From: Colletotrichum lupini
Taxonomy: Eukaryota; Ascomycota; Sordariomycetes; Glomerellales; Glomerellaceae
DNA length: 64,000 nucleotides
Direction: 5' to 3'
NCBI RefSeq assembly: GCF_023278565.1
Contig: NC_064677.1
Location: 5,642,001 to 5,706,000 of the forward strand
Position numbers and translations under genes: made by a program. Positions 10,501-23,100 of the stretch are shown one piece after another. The notes beneath the pieces were generated by a model. That model was not told the DNA's origin. It saw only the letters and a program-made list of their open reading frames with translations, and did not search any database. Each line of letters opens with the position of its first letter. Position 1 is the first letter of the stretch.

Positions 10501-13500
10501 ACGTGACTTCGGCCAGCCACTACTCAAAGTGATGAGTGCCTCACTAACCAAAGAAAGCATGGGTACCCTTTGTTGTTTCGTTACAATGTCGGAACTGCTG
10601 GTCTGCATTTCGAGGCCCTCCAGGAGTCGGTATATACAGCGGCACATGCTGGAGGGCGGAGGAGGAGGCTCGGCAAAGATGACATGAATCTATTTCCGAG
10701 GATGAGTTCACTTCTTGAGCGTTTGGTATGGCGATCGTTTCCAACACACACAGTGCCGAGTTCTCTCTTCAGCCTCGTGTCTCCAGCTTGATGATCATTC
10801 CAGTATTCCTGGACTTAGGTTGTTTTCTGAGCTCGTGAAAGGGCGAAAGCGAGGTGGCTCTCGGTTTTGTTTTGGGTAACAATTGACATTCCACGCAGCT
10901 TCGTTGTCCCCTTTATCGGGGGGTGGGCTGGTCTCTCAAGCTGTTGATGGGATGGCGAGCGGATGACGGGACAAACCAGAAGCCAGCGTCAGAGAGCATT
11001 GGGTCGCAGACGTCGACTGGGCTGCGGTACGGAAACGACTCAAACACTAAACGCGTGACTGTGTAAAGTATTATAGACACACCACGGAATATTACTAAGG
11101 AAGATGGCGAGAAAGTAAGGCTCTGCATTGTGATCAGGTCCTTGTACATTACCGGTAAATGCCTGTGCTGCAAGCTTCCGGAGGAAGCCTATAGAAACAT
11201 GTTGTTATTAGGAAGCTGTGGCTTTGGATGCTTCTGAGAGGAAGGTCTAACAATCAAGCTAGGGAGCACCTCTAGCACATCGTCTACCTCTCATTGTAGT
11301 TGTAACGACTTGTAGTCGTGAGTTTGATGACTTATGTCTGTGAGAGAATTCAAGTTGCGCCGCATGCTAATGGGTTGCTCGCTTCTGATGGTGGTGAGAA
11401 TGTGTGAAGTCGATCGAGTATGTTGGTAGCACACCAGGAAGACTTACAGTGACGAGCTGGTCATACTCGCCAATCTGCGAGCAGGCAACTGCCAGAGGAG
11501 GCTAAAGAGTGTTGTAGAAAGTCGATATCTCGAGATGATGGTAGCAGCCACCGCTCTCAGTCTAGCCATCCTCATGAGAGTGGAACGACAAACAATGATG
11601 AACGTCATTGGATCGGCCTCCAGTGTTGGTCGGAGAATTTCTCTTCACGCAAGAATCTCATTAGGGTAGGTTGTCGCGATGCATTCTTCGTACTACAGCT
11701 CGCCCAATTCCTGTTCCCCCGTGCTGACCCTACGGATAAGCGCGGTCCAGAGAATAGCTTCGTTCTTAAACGAGCTGGCAAGCGAGAGGCTAGGTCTGCA
11801 TTGGGTAAGAAAGGTCCTGTCGTACAAACTGTATTTGACTACCCAGGCGTGTCAGGTTTGCCAGGCCAGAGGGGATTAACCGGTTGAAAATGTCGTATAA
11901 CAAGAATGGGAACGTGAGAGTCCACCAACTTGATCCAGAGTAGTGAGCGGAATCCGACTTTATGTGCGTGCACCTTGCGACTTGCACCCGAATTAAGTCT
12001 CTCTATCTTCAGATGCACGATGTGCCTGTACCAGCCTGCAGGTAATCGGCTAGTTGAGAGCATGTGCTTGCGACACGATGGGCTCTCTTTGAATATCTCC
12101 GGACTTTGGGTGTATCAGCGACAAGCAGAGACGCAGGATAACAAGGATTCGGAGGTGCCCTATGATAGGCGCACTGCCACGGGGAGGAGCAATGTTTGAA
12201 TAGTTGGTGGAGTCGAGACTGGACGAGTTGCTTCGGGGCGAAGACCGATCCACTGCATTCATCCGCCCGGCCTACCCAGAGGCAACCACCGGGCCGGAGA
12301 GTTTTAGAAAAGAGTGGCATCGTGTTGACAGCCGGAAAATCGGAGCTTGCTCGGCAATCCAATGGGCAGCCGTAGTCTCACTTTAGCGTCATCGTGGGAG
12401 ACTGGCCATGGTCGGTGTGGGTAACTACTTGAACCGGTCAGCCAGCAGTACCGGGACATTCTGTCAAAACTCGACGCAGCAATCTAAAGCGAAAGAGATG
12501 TCCAAGGAAGAGGGAATGACGCCACAATTCCCAGGCCCCATCTGCAGGCTGAGAAAAATAGAGGGTGCTCAACGCAGCGCTTGAAGGAAATCATGGTCTG
12601 GGGGGTTCTACATCGCTGTCATACCTTATTGAAACCACACTACCCATAGCTTGTCAATTACCTTGTAGATAAACTCTTTCACGTTGCTTTGCGTTTCAGA
12701 CCAATTTCTCCATCTTCAAGTTTGATGGATAGAGAAATGCTTTCCATAGCCTCCTTCAACTTGGATTGGCTTCGAATCCATCTCCTGGCGGACGCTTAGA
12801 AGACAACCTGGCAGCCTCGACGGCATGACGGCCAGCATCGCGATTGGCAGTTGACATTCACACGTTCAAACTCCTGGCTGGACTGCATTCACGTATACTC
12901 TGACCGTAGCGATATGTTGAGGCGCAAAAGTTTTGACTGCATATCGGACCTGCAACCAAAGGGTGCGTCCATATATCTTGCCTGCAGATATATGTGTGGT
13001 CTGCTAATAAGGCGTTTCGGGGGGTCTCACCACAGAAGTTTGATTATCTGCATTTGACGGCACCAGCAGGCTTGCGCCTCGGCGCATGCAGAATGTGTGA
13101 GGCGGGAACGGGTGAGGGATGTTTTGAGTACCGGCAGGAGGGCTGACGATGTCTGGAGTCTAAGGCGCGGCACAGACTCGAATCCCCAAAACTCAAATTA
13201 TACAACGTTGACGGGTCGGGGCAGAAAGAATGACCAGATGTGAGGGCAATTCGAATATCACCGGCGGTTCCAAGGATCTTGGCAGTCGGGCGCCGAGGAC
13301 CATGAGCGAGAAAGTGCACGTACCCTCCAACCTTGGCCAGACATGGCCTACGGGTCCCTAGCTGGCAGCTCCCCCCACAAATGTACCAATGTGGAGGGTA
13401 TTTTGAGTGCCTCACGGCGAACGCACAATGACGGCCCATGATGCAGCGATGCAGTTGACAGTACCAAGGGGTTTCATCGAAAAGAAGTGTAGGTGACAGG

Positions 13501-14476
13501 GCTGGCGTCGACACCATCTTTTGTCTGCGTCGCAAAAAGCTGTTGGCCTTGTGCGCAGATTGACACTTGGAGGGGGGAGTAGAGAGCCCTACAGATACAG
13601 AAACGAAGTGAATACCCCGTGTGGACAGCTGCCCATGTCCAGGTCCTGGTCCACGCTATCACAGTTCCGCACGGGCTTGAGGGTCTGGTCGGGTCCCTTG
13701 CTTCGCGGATGCGGATGCGGTGTTCCTTGCCCCATGCTGCTGGGCTGGTGGATAAGCACACGAAGTATCGGTAGGTACTTTAGGACGGAATTGTTGTCGA
13801 CAATGGTGGGTATCGCTACGTATGAATACCGGGTTCGGACTGGTAAGGCAAGGTGAGTGGGTTAGTAGGCTAATGTTCTATGCAGCTTGGTTTGGTTTCC
13901 GCCAACTGACCGGCGTGATGGGCACATGGCCTCATCTGGTCTGTGGTCTCGCGTGGTAGATCAGGGCCGACAGATTTGTTGGAGTCATGGTGGCTGTCTA
14001 GGACTCTGTTCAACCCTCGGCGTGCAAAGAGGCACAACAGAGGCAGATGTATGATGTAGCGGTATCCGTGGTGCCGTACAAGTCCATGTCAGAGGCAAGA
14101 GGCGCGAGGCGCGAGGGGCAGAGTGCGCGCAGCAGAAAATACTGCGTAGGTATTTCACCCGACATTTGAGTCCGTCCTCCCGAGCGGTTGCAAAGGCGCA
14201 TCGAGGGCGAGGCACACACTTGTCTAGCCCCATGCAATGACCCCGTTCTCGATCCTCCTAGGTTTCAGCGGCGGCAGCTTACGATGCAGCCGGCCATGCT
14301 GGCTTGGTGCGGCGGACTCGAGAGGTTTCTTCATCATTTGATTTGGTTCTTCAGGGACAATTCTGGTGATGCGTGCGCCGGCATCTGCATGGTAGCGAAG
14401 CGCATCGAGAATCGAGAATCGAGTACCTTCAAAGTATCAGTCGTCGTGCAATTAGAACGTGGGGTTATAAGGGAGA

Positions 14477-14488
14477 GGGGGGGGGGGG
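14477..14488 (+). repeat. poly-G tract (12 bases)
   Basis: Uninterrupted run of 12 G residues, about 650 bases before the start of the AUG-poor leader of the Whi3-type gene. The length may be unreliable. Confidence 0.9.
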
Positions 14489-15170
14489 ATGCCGTTGATC
14501 GAATTTTACCTTATCTTCCACACGTGCATCCACAACCCTTCCTTCTCTGACTATTGCTTGACGCAAACAGCATAAAGCATAATACCAAAAGAAAAGAAAA
14601 GAAAAAGATGACAAAACAAAAGGTTCACAAGAAACAGACGAAGTACGTAGGTAGGTAGTCGAGGTATCCGTAAAGCAAGGCACATCACGCAAAGCTTGAA
14701 TTCCACCTAGGTATGTAATTGCAGTACGGATAGAGACGTGAAGGGAGGCAGATGGAGTTGCAACGTGCAAGAGAGACACTTCCATGTGAACAGTGTTGCA
14801 GATATGACTCTCGACAGTGCAATGTTGGCCGGCTCGTTCTTTCCTTTCTATTCCCATTCCCATCCCCCTTCCCATTCAGGTATCGGCCAAGGTACGGGCA
14901 TTTTGCTCCCTGGTGACAGGTGCTTCCCGTCACCAGGGCAGGTAGGTCTTCAAACTCCCAGTGTTCTGCACGTTGAGCAGGGAGGGAGGGAAAGGTGAAT
15001 CTGCAATCTGTGTTGTTCCTTCTTTTCCTGTTTCGAAAAGGCCGACCCCACCCTGTCGTTGCTGCCTCCCACGTCCAACTCAGATTGGCGAGGGAAGGAA
15101 GGTACCATGCGGTTATGTGGTGCTGGCAGGTACGAATGCTCCCAGGGCAGGAGCACACGGTATCCGTAGC

Positions 15171-15185
15171 TACCTTACCTAGGTA
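15171..15185 (+). repeat. TACCTTACC/TAGGTA palindromic motif
   Basis: TACCTTACCTAGGTA is a short inverted repeat. It belongs to a family of KpnI/AflII-like palindromic strings (TACCTTA, TAAGGTA) found only in intergenic DNA of this window, also at 15333-15352, 32040-32062 and 32170-32186. It lies just upstream of, or at, the start of the long whi3 leader. Confidence 0.5.
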
Positions 15186-15332
15186 GTGACAGTGTTCAGA
15201 GGCAGGAAGGAAGGTATTCGTGAGTGCGGAGGCAGGAAGGAGTCGAGGGAAAGAAACATTGAAGGAAAGTGCGACAGTGCGACAGTGCGACCATCCAACA
15301 GTGGCCGATTCATTCCCAATTCCGTTTCCTAA

Positions 15333-15352
15333 CGTAAGGAAGGTACCTTACG
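15333..15352 (+). repeat. inverted repeat, 7-bp arms
   Basis: CGTAAGG and CCTTACG arms flank a 6-base centre AAGGTA. The repeat lies near the likely transcription start of the whi3 leader, so it could be a promoter element or an RNA hairpin. The sequence alone does not decide. Confidence 0.6.
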
Positions 15353-18300
15353 TCTTCCGCATTATTGCTCACCGTGCCTAAACCCTCATACCTCCCCTAC
15401 ATTGCCTTGGACATTCCCGTCCCAGTCGTTTCTTCACCTTACTTTTGTCTCTCTCCTCGCTCAACCGAACCACTTGACCGAACCGCTTTACCGGGAAAAA
15501 AATTCCGGGTACGGGTATATTCAGATACTGTTGAAAACACCAGCAAATCTACAGTAGTATCTCGAGTCTCTTCCTTTCCTTTCTCTTCGCCCGATTTACA
15601 CCATCACTACTCCTCCTGTCCCTCGACGTTACCTCTGGCAGACGTCGACATATGTCGCGCTCGTACTCCCGGCTCGCACAGTTACAGATACACACCTCGC
15701 ACAAAGACAAAGAACCAGACACCTTCGGCCCGCACGGTTGTTACACACGCACTTCCAGTTTACGCGCACTTTACACGCACACACGCACAGACGATAGCAC
15801 ACACGCGCAGCCCTTCTACTCCGTACCGTTCTGCCCCCCAAAGACACAGACGGACAGACTGGCAAGACAAGAGACAGACGACAACCCATGCCGATATCTG
15901 AAAGAGAGACACTACCATCCACCACACGCGCCTCCTGGCAAGCACCAGCCCTCAAACGGTGCCAACGATCGCCGAAAGTCTACAAGACCCCTGAGCCCGG
16001 TCGCACCGCTACTACCACCTTGGACCAATCCGCACACTCTCCTGACGCCGTTATCCCCTCTAAAGGCTGTGCCACCAAGAAAACCGGCCTAACAGGAAGA
16101 CGTACCGGCAGGGGCCTCCCTTCTCTTGTCTCTCTCGCTCGTTCGCCCGCCCGCTAGCCTCCAGGTTAATTCCGTCTCCCACATCCACCGAGTCCAGAAG
16201 CTGCGTCTCCTCGACCTCGACCCAGAGTCCTTGACCTACATCACCATCGCTTCCCAACCTTACCATACCATTACCTCGACCTCGACCTGCCTCTGCTGCT
16301 ACGGCAATCAAAGACACACCTCCACGAGCACGCAACCTCCACAACACTTACCACCAACCTAGCTGCCAAAGGACAGCCTACACGTACCTCCTCCTCAGCA
16401 TTTCTCCTATTCCCGCTTCTCATCTGCGGCTTGCTCCCACGGCTCCCAGTCCCTCTGGAAAGCAGACACTGGCGCCCTCCATCCCACCAGACCAGCTTCA
16501 CTCGCTGCGCACACACCCAACGAGCGCCACAGCAAAAGCACAGGCGCAGAAGCCGTCGACGCAATTCGCCAACTACTCTTGATATCAACCGTTTTCTTTA
16601 AAGAATCAGTGTCGAGTCGGCGACTGCCACTCACAGGTGTCTCTGGGCGAGGCAGACATAACGCAATCGCTGCCTGTCTGTACGAATACCGCACTCTCAA
16701 CGACGACGACATCTACGACTGCGACAGGCTAGTCACTTACACAGAACCTTCGTCAGGGTGGTTGCACCTCCCCACCAGGCAAAGTAGACAGAAAGTACAC
16801 TTCCAGGTCGTGCCTTAGCATTGCCTTAGCCCACACCAAACGCTTTCCCACCTTACGCGATCGGCTTCTGATTGGTACGATACGTCCCTCCCGAGTGCTC
16901 CAGCGGCGGCGCAATTAGACCTCCACAGCACGAGCATCCCTTGTCCATCCCTTCCACTCCCACTTTCTGAGGAGTAAAGTCCAGAAAGTCCAAACGCGAC
17001 TGGAGTGGTGGACTGGACTGGACCACAATCCAAAAGAGTTCGAACAAGAACCACCACCTTGAGAGGAACCACCGTCGACGCCCCTAGGCCCAACAGCCAC
17101 CGCGACCGACCGAGTTTGCTTTCACACACCCTCCCAGCGCCCCAGCTGCAGCCTTTCCGCTTCACTGGCTTTTCGATACTAGCCGGGTACTTCACGTCTG
17201 TACCAAAACACTACGGAGTACTTCGCATCTCCCTCCACATCGCCAGATTCCCATCATCAAGCGAATTCCCTGGGTTCCCCTAGGTACAGGCCCAACAGAC
17301 TTTGGCTACAAGCCACCTTTTCTCGATACTTTGCGCCGCCAAACCCCACGATAAACCGACGACCTTGACGCCGTCCTGCAACATCTTTCCGCACTTCCAC
17401 CCGCTTTTTCTTTTACGACCCCTCTTCTCTCACCTTCGCGCAGGCAGGCTCACAAACAAAATTGTGCCCCCAGCTTCTTCTGTCCTGCCGACCAGGACCC
17501 AAGCAGTCTAACGCCAGAGGGACCCCCCGTCACGGTAGTCGTGCTGTCGAGTTTGGCTTAGTCGTTTTCCGACTTTAATCATCGAGTCAACCCATCCCGT
17601 GGGTGTAGTCCTATTGGGTACCTGTCACCATCAAGCTTCGAGGGGCCCCGGCAAGTCGACCTGCTCTGGCCCGTCATCTGCTGCGTGCCTACCACTTGCC
17701 GGTACCCAAGTCTCAGTCACCTCGTCCCATTTTCCCAGAGAGCTACGGCTACCCGACTGTCGAACGCAACCAGCCCTGCATTTACACTGCTTCCCTGAGT
17801 CCCCCCATGCTCTTGGAGCGAAGCAGGCCAGCCAGGAGCCCGTCCCTTCCCTCTTCCATCCATACCCGCCGTCCTGACGCACCGCACCGCGCCGTACTCA
17901 ACCCAACTCAACTCAACCCATCAAGGCGCGCACACCATTCTTCCTGGCCGTCTCTCACTTTAACCACTTCATACTTCGCCTACCACACACTTCCCACCAT
18001 CACACCTTGCCTTTGCATCCATTTGTCTGCCATCAGTGCCACCACTCCCTCCCGGTACCTTTCCACCCTGCTCAATTTCTCTCCTCCTCCCCGAACTTTA
18101 AGGCACGATACATAACCTTGCGACAACTCCTCCCGCACGCTCCAACTTCTCCCCCCCTTCTCCCAAAACCTGTCCAACCCCCCCAACTTTTCGATATCGC
18201 TCTCTGCAACATTCTTTCGTCGCCCTGTATCCTCCCGTCGCGCACTCGAAAATCGACACCAACACCCGATAATTTCACCGCGTCTTGGCCCATTTTCCCG

Positions 18301-18568
18301 CATTCTTGTTCGCACGCGCTTCCAAGAGTTCCCACTTGAGCTGCGCGACTGTTGCAATCCTCCCTCTCTTTGCCGCAGTTCCGAGGCAATCCAAGGCACC
18401 ACGCGCCAGCGCATGCACCGCAACACCGGCGGATGACAAGCAACCATAGGTGAACCAGGCGCATTTACAGTCTCATCAGCCGCACTCGACCTTCGGGGAT
18501 GACATCGAGTCGCGACAATCCTCCTACATTAACAACGACAAATATTTATCACCCAAAAAACCACTGCC

Positions 18569-20131
18569 ATGGCTGCGCCGGCTTTTCTACAACAATCGCA
18601 ACCTTTCAGGCCCTCCAACACCCAGGCACCGTTCCTCTCGTCCGTCAACCCCTTTGAGCGCGATGCGGCTATGCCTGTCGGAACGCCATACGCCAACCCG
18701 TCTTCTGTGGCGGCCTCTGTTCTGATTCGTCGCCTTCCGCTGAACACTTCGGAAGAATCGCTTCGACTCATGGTGGTTTGGTCCAAAGAGCTTGTTGACG
18801 TTGAAGTGCTCCCCGTAGATCAATCAGAAGACAAGGGATTCCGCTCGGCCGTCCTGAAGTTCCGGACTACGAATGGGGCAATCGAAACAAAGAATATGCT
18901 AAACGGGAAATCCAACATTTCTAACGACGCCAATATGATTGTCGAGATTCTCGGAGGCAGCCCAACCACGTCGAGAAGGTACGCCGAACCCGCAGGGACC
19001 GGATCGTCGAGCACTGCATCCTCCGCGGCCTCTTCAGCCCCATCCTCGCGACAACCATCACGATTCAACGGCGGATTCCAATCTCTCGAAAAGATATCGC
19101 CACCTATGAACGGTATATACGGCTCCAGCGAATTGCCCAACCCAGAGTCCAGCGCGCACTACCAGAACCTGTTCTCGCCTCAGTCTCCTATCGGAAATCA
19201 CCTCACAGAACGGACACGCATCTCTGGGAAATCGTTGATTAACAATGATGCGGCTGATGATGACGAGACCGGCGAGCTCCTGAAGGACCCAGTCGCCTAC
19301 GCGGAAAACGGAGCTACGGCTCAGAGAAGAGCCACCGCCCCACAGTTGCCCATATCGCGTTTGGCGAGCCTGTCCCTCAACACCACCAGCACAACACCAA
19401 GCCCATCGTCGCTTCCGCAGTACGGTCAGCAAGGAATTGCAGCGATGTCGGCTCACCCAGTCATGTCACCCACTGTGATGGGCGGGGGGCCACATACTGT
19501 ACCCTTCCATATGGGAACTGGTCCTTACGGCCGCCATAACTTCCCCCCGGTCAATCCTGCTGACCAGAATCCACCTTGCAACACTCTCTACGTGGGCAAC
19601 CTTCCTATCGACACGTCTGAGGAAGAGCTCAAGGCCATGTTCTCCAAGCAACGGGGCTACAAGAGGCTTTGCTTCCGGACCAAGCAGAACGGGCCCATGT
19701 GTTTTGTGGAGTTCGAGGATGTATCCTTTGCTACCAAAGCTCTCCATGAGCTCTACGGACATCCGCTTCACAATAGCGTAAAGGGCGGAATTCGCCTCAG
19801 CTTCTCGAAGAACCCCTTGGGAGTCAGGTCGGGTCAGACTCCAGGTCAATCAACGTCTCCAATGAGCGGCATGATGACAGGTTCCACGAATGGGTTCAAG
19901 ACCACCAACGGTCCTCCTCCAGGACTTTCAGCACCACCTGGTCTTGGCTCTGGGCGATTCAGTAACGGCTCCTCGGGCACACCACCTTACGCAGTTGCTG
20001 GCTTCCCAGCAAGCGGTAATAACAACGTGTGGAACGGGTACAACAGCAATACCATGACTGCTGGTGGGCCTGGTTCCATGATGAATGGAAACAACTCAAA
20101 CTACCTGCCACCTCACATGCTTGGCAGGTAA
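18569..20131 (+). CDS. whi3: Whi3-type RNA-binding protein with RRM domain
   Basis: Single-exon 520-aa cytoplasmic RNA-binding protein. The C-terminal RRM spans about 338-413, with RNP2 LYVGNL (340-345) and RNP1 GPMCFVEF (375-382). It is followed by [15 protein letters not shown], a signature of the Whi3/Whi4 family. An N-terminal RRM-like fold is readable at about 50-130 ([16 protein letters not shown]). The middle (135-335) is Ser/Pro-rich and probably disordered, as is the Gly/Asn-rich tail (425-520, ending PPHMLGR). In yeast Whi3 binds the G1 cyclin CLN3 mRNA and restrains the cell cycle. In Ashbya it forms condensates that position cyclin and polarity transcripts. The same role here is inferred from the conserved RRM. 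The ATG at 18569 sits in CTGCCATGG, a good context. The extremely long AUG-poor leader implies strong translational control. Confidence 0.92.
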   Translation: MAAPAFLQQSQPFRPSNTQAPFLSSVNPFERDAAMPVGTPYANPSSVAASVLIRRLPLNTSEESLRLMVVWSKELVDVEVLPVDQSEDKGFRSAVLKFRTTNGAIETKNMLNGKSNISNDANMIVEILGGSPTTSRRYAEPAGTGSSSTASSAASSAPSSRQPSRFNGGFQSLEKISPPMNGIYGSSELPNPESSAHYQNLFSPQSPIGNHLTERTRISGKSLINNDAADDDETGELLKDPVAYAENGATAQRRATAPQLPISRLASLSLNTTSTTPSPSSLPQYGQQGIAAMSAHPVMSPTVMGGGPHTVPFHMGTGPYGRHNFPPVNPADQNPPCNTLYVGNLPIDTSEEELKAMFSKQRGYKRLCFRTKQNGPMCFVEFEDVSFATKALHELYGHPLHNSVKGGIRLSFSKNPLGVRSGQTPGQSTSPMSGMMTGSTNGFKTTNGPPPGLSAPPGLGSGRFSNGSSGTPPYAVAGFPASGNNNVWNGYNSNTMTAGGPGSMMNGNNSNYLPPHMLGR

Positions 20132-23100
20132 GGCATGCAGTTATGTTAGGTTGCCTGTCTGACTTCCAGAGGCAGTATGGCGAGAGTTCTGGCGTTACGG
20201 TGTTCAAGTGTGGATACACGGCAACAAGGCAAAGCCACAAGATACTTGGACAGCATCGAGAACGGCGCTGTGTGAAGATCTCGGCGCATACGCATTTACA
20301 TCGGCATCTGATTTTCCAGGCATCAGTCCCTTGAATTTTTTCCTCTTTTCCCGATATTACATGGTTCTGACTCGCTCTTCCCTGACGGGCCTGACTGCAT
20401 TGGCCTCCCGCAGTCACCAGCACTGGAGTTATGTTTGACTACTTCGTCCATGTTCTCAACGAAGTTCAGAAACACATCATCAGTGGGCGTTCAACCCTCG
20501 ACAACTTCGAGTATCAGGCTGCAGTACGGTGGAGGCTTCCTTCCGGCCTTATCTTTCCTTCGTTCACCAATTCATTTTGGTTTGGGTTTCTTTATTTTCA
20601 TTCAGCATGGCGCGTGGAACGGACATTTACTATGGTAGACGAACTTGGGGGAATCTGGTCTCATGCCCTCCGGACAACAAATACCCAGCGCCAACGACTT
20701 AAGGATGGAGTTCTTAGGTTCGACGTTTTCGGCGATGCCTTCACGAGGCGTCCTGACGATTTTGGGCAACGGGTTCGAGGTTCTCGCGAAAGAATGGAAC
20801 ATTTACTGGCACAGCGATTAGCGATTGATGGATGGGGAGGAAACGTTGTATTGAGTCTTGGGAGCATGGCATGAGTTGACCCCAAAAGAGAAAACGCCCA
20901 AAAGCACAGAAGAGAGCGCGAATGGTTTCGGTTGATCCCGCAGCACCCGCCAACCAAAACAAAAATACGGCATGGAAGTTCAGAGGAAGAAGTCTTTCGT
21001 TTGTTTCACTCAACGCATGTACGAGATATAAAAGGCACGCTCCACCAGAAGGCGGACACTGGAGAAGGGAGAACCGCCGCGGGCATAGGAGAGCTACCTG
21101 GCAGCGACACGTTCTGGTCACATCAGAAATCCTCGCTGGTTCGGGTCAAGTCCATCACTGGATGGGACGGCTGAAGGCCAGGCTGCATCAAGCTGTTACG
21201 CACAAACTTTACGGATAAGCATCATCGGGGTTATCGTTCGGCATCAAGACGGAAGGGACCTCATCATCACACATCCATGGGTTTGGTCGGGACACAATTA
21301 GGGTTAGGAAACCGGGAAGGATTGTCCAGTCCAGGCTATGGCCCTCAAGGGGCATTGTCATGTTTCATTTGAATTTCAATTTCTCTCTGATTTGTTATTT
21401 TTTTTCCCCACTGCCCAGCCCGTTTCGTTCCCCATCTATCCCCCCTTCTCCTACACACTTTACTGGGATCGAACTTTGACTTGCACATTGTGGGAGCGAA
21501 CATACCCCCTTATGGGATTCTCATAGGCCAAAGAAAGGAGTTTTTGATTTGCTGATGATATAAATCTGCCCTGTCTTGCCACTTTCGATTGGTTGATTAG
21601 GGATACCTTGAAGTGAGTGACGATCTTGGGCGACCCGGTGGCCAGGTACGGTCGGTGGGCATGTGGACAATCATGAGCCCCGCTGAGTGACAGGCACGAA
21701 CCACCTCTGACCGGTGTCACAGTGTCGGCGGAGACTGGGGGTTTTTTCTCCAGAGCCTTGTGGGGCCGAATGTCATCTACTTCCGGTTTGTACACTGACG
21801 ACTGTACGGAAAGGCAGAGGGCATTGCGCTTCAATACCATACCCACGATGAGAAGCTGGGTGGTGGGAATATGCCGAGCTTCGGTGTAAAGGGGCAAAGG
21901 GCATTGACAAAGAGCACCGAGGCGCGAGGCGGGGAGAGAAGAGGAAGAAGGATGCGCCACTTTGGACCCCGGTCGATCCACGTGAAGAGAGTCAAAACTT
22001 CGGCAGAAGGGTGGAACCCCAGTCCTTGTCAAGCTCTTCTACGCAGTCACGCAGTACAGCAATTTGGGGGAAGGGAGGGCTTGCTGGTATTACGTCTGCG
22101 ACGTTATTGAGATACGGCAGATATTTTTTTCGTTAAGCAGCAGTAAACTTGGCAAGAAATCGCTGTCAACCGAGGCGGTCATGGTGGTGTGATTGTCCGG
22201 CCCTATGCAGCGAGGCATAGCCGGATACCGGAGCTGCCTCCGAGACTTTTGGCTTAGGCGGGGGGGTTGAGGGCGCATACGTCCGAGGAGTCGCGCGATT
22301 GAGCACGACCTCGCAGCCCGTAAACCGCCGTTGGGACACACTCTGAATGCATTCATAGTTTCGAGCACTTTTCCATCCGTCAGGTTTGCAGTCTCGCGGC
22401 AAGACACTTGGTGTCTGCGCGCGATACGGTCCAATGTCTTCCTCATATTGGCAGGATTCTGGCAAAGGGGCATCCGTCGTGTACATCGAGTGCCCCAAGG
22501 ACAATGCCAGCCCTCGCAGCATGGCATTTCGTAAGGGTTGCAGAAGAAGCGTGTCTTGAAAAGACGGCTCTATGGTCGGCACCCATCCACGGGAAATGGC
22601 TTGCGATGATCGTGGCGTCCGAGACAGCCCACGTTGAATTAATTCGGGATGATGGTGGTGATCCAGCATTCTTGAAAGGGTGCACTGCACATGTACGTAG
22701 CGGTGCCTGCCATACTTGCTCATTGGATGGAGCTCTACCTTCTGCTGTCAGCCATTGGCCGCCAGAAGTCTGGTTGGTGGTGTGGAGGCTACCACCAACC
22801 TGAAGCGTGGTAGTCGCAAGTTGGTGTTGATGGGATGAAGATGAAGGGGGTGGACTCTGGAAGTCTTGGACAATCGCCATGTTGGGACCTTATTTGCTTA
22901 CCCCCGGCGCGCGCGCGTGTGGGTAATTTGGTGGATTGAGATGATGGGATCGCGGGATGCCGGCAACTGCACGCACCGAGGTTCTCAATGCTTCTGCGGC
23001 CCTCTGGCAAAGCTTCTGCTGATTACGCGGGATATCGAGATGTCGAGAGACGCTTTCCGTGGGGGAGAGGAGAAGGTGTGTGGAGGTTGGAATCAGAATC

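Larger units (their letters stand above)
6300..15136. other. 8.8 kb without a supported gene
   Basis: The first 230 bases are the presumed SDR leader and promoter: no CAT, hence no minus-strand ATG, before about 6531. Beyond that I find only overlapping, low-quality open frames on both strands, with no domain, no convincing splice chain and no codon bias. Simple features include a 13-base C run at 7532-7544, a 12-base G run at 14477-14488 and a perfect 12-bp palindrome TGGTTCGAACCA at 8100-8111. Composition is close to the genome norm, so this is not an AT-rich repeat block. It may hold non-coding transcripts or regulatory DNA. Confidence 0.45.
15137..18568 (+). promoter_or_regulatory. exceptionally long AUG-poor 5' leader/promoter of the whi3 homologue
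   Basis: This 3.4 kb stretch is C- and CT-rich. It contains only six ATG triplets on the + strand, in any frame (15652, 15888, 17807, 18413, 18433, 18499), against about 50 CAT, counted by eye. None occurs between 15889 and 17806. Loss of ATG on one strand only is what selection on a scanned 5' leader would give. Open frames here start with non-ATG codons and encode low-complexity Ser/Thr/Pro/Arg strings, so I do not call them genes. No clear GTAAGT donor is present, so the leader may be largely unspliced. Three short uORFs crowd the last 160 bases. The one at 18499-18657 overlaps the main start out of frame. Confidence 0.6.

Noticed and set aside
15365..15901. 178-codon + strand open frame and several similar ones to 18339
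   Set aside because: Non-ATG starts and Ser/Thr/Pro/Arg low complexity. Absence of ATG in the region argues for untranslated leader.
20431..20874. 147-codon + strand frame after whi3
   Set aside because: Lies within the probable 3' untranslated region, with no domain.
21298..21308. TTAGGGTTAGG, telomere-like
   Set aside because: Fewer than two repeat units, so chance or a short promoter motif is enough to explain it.
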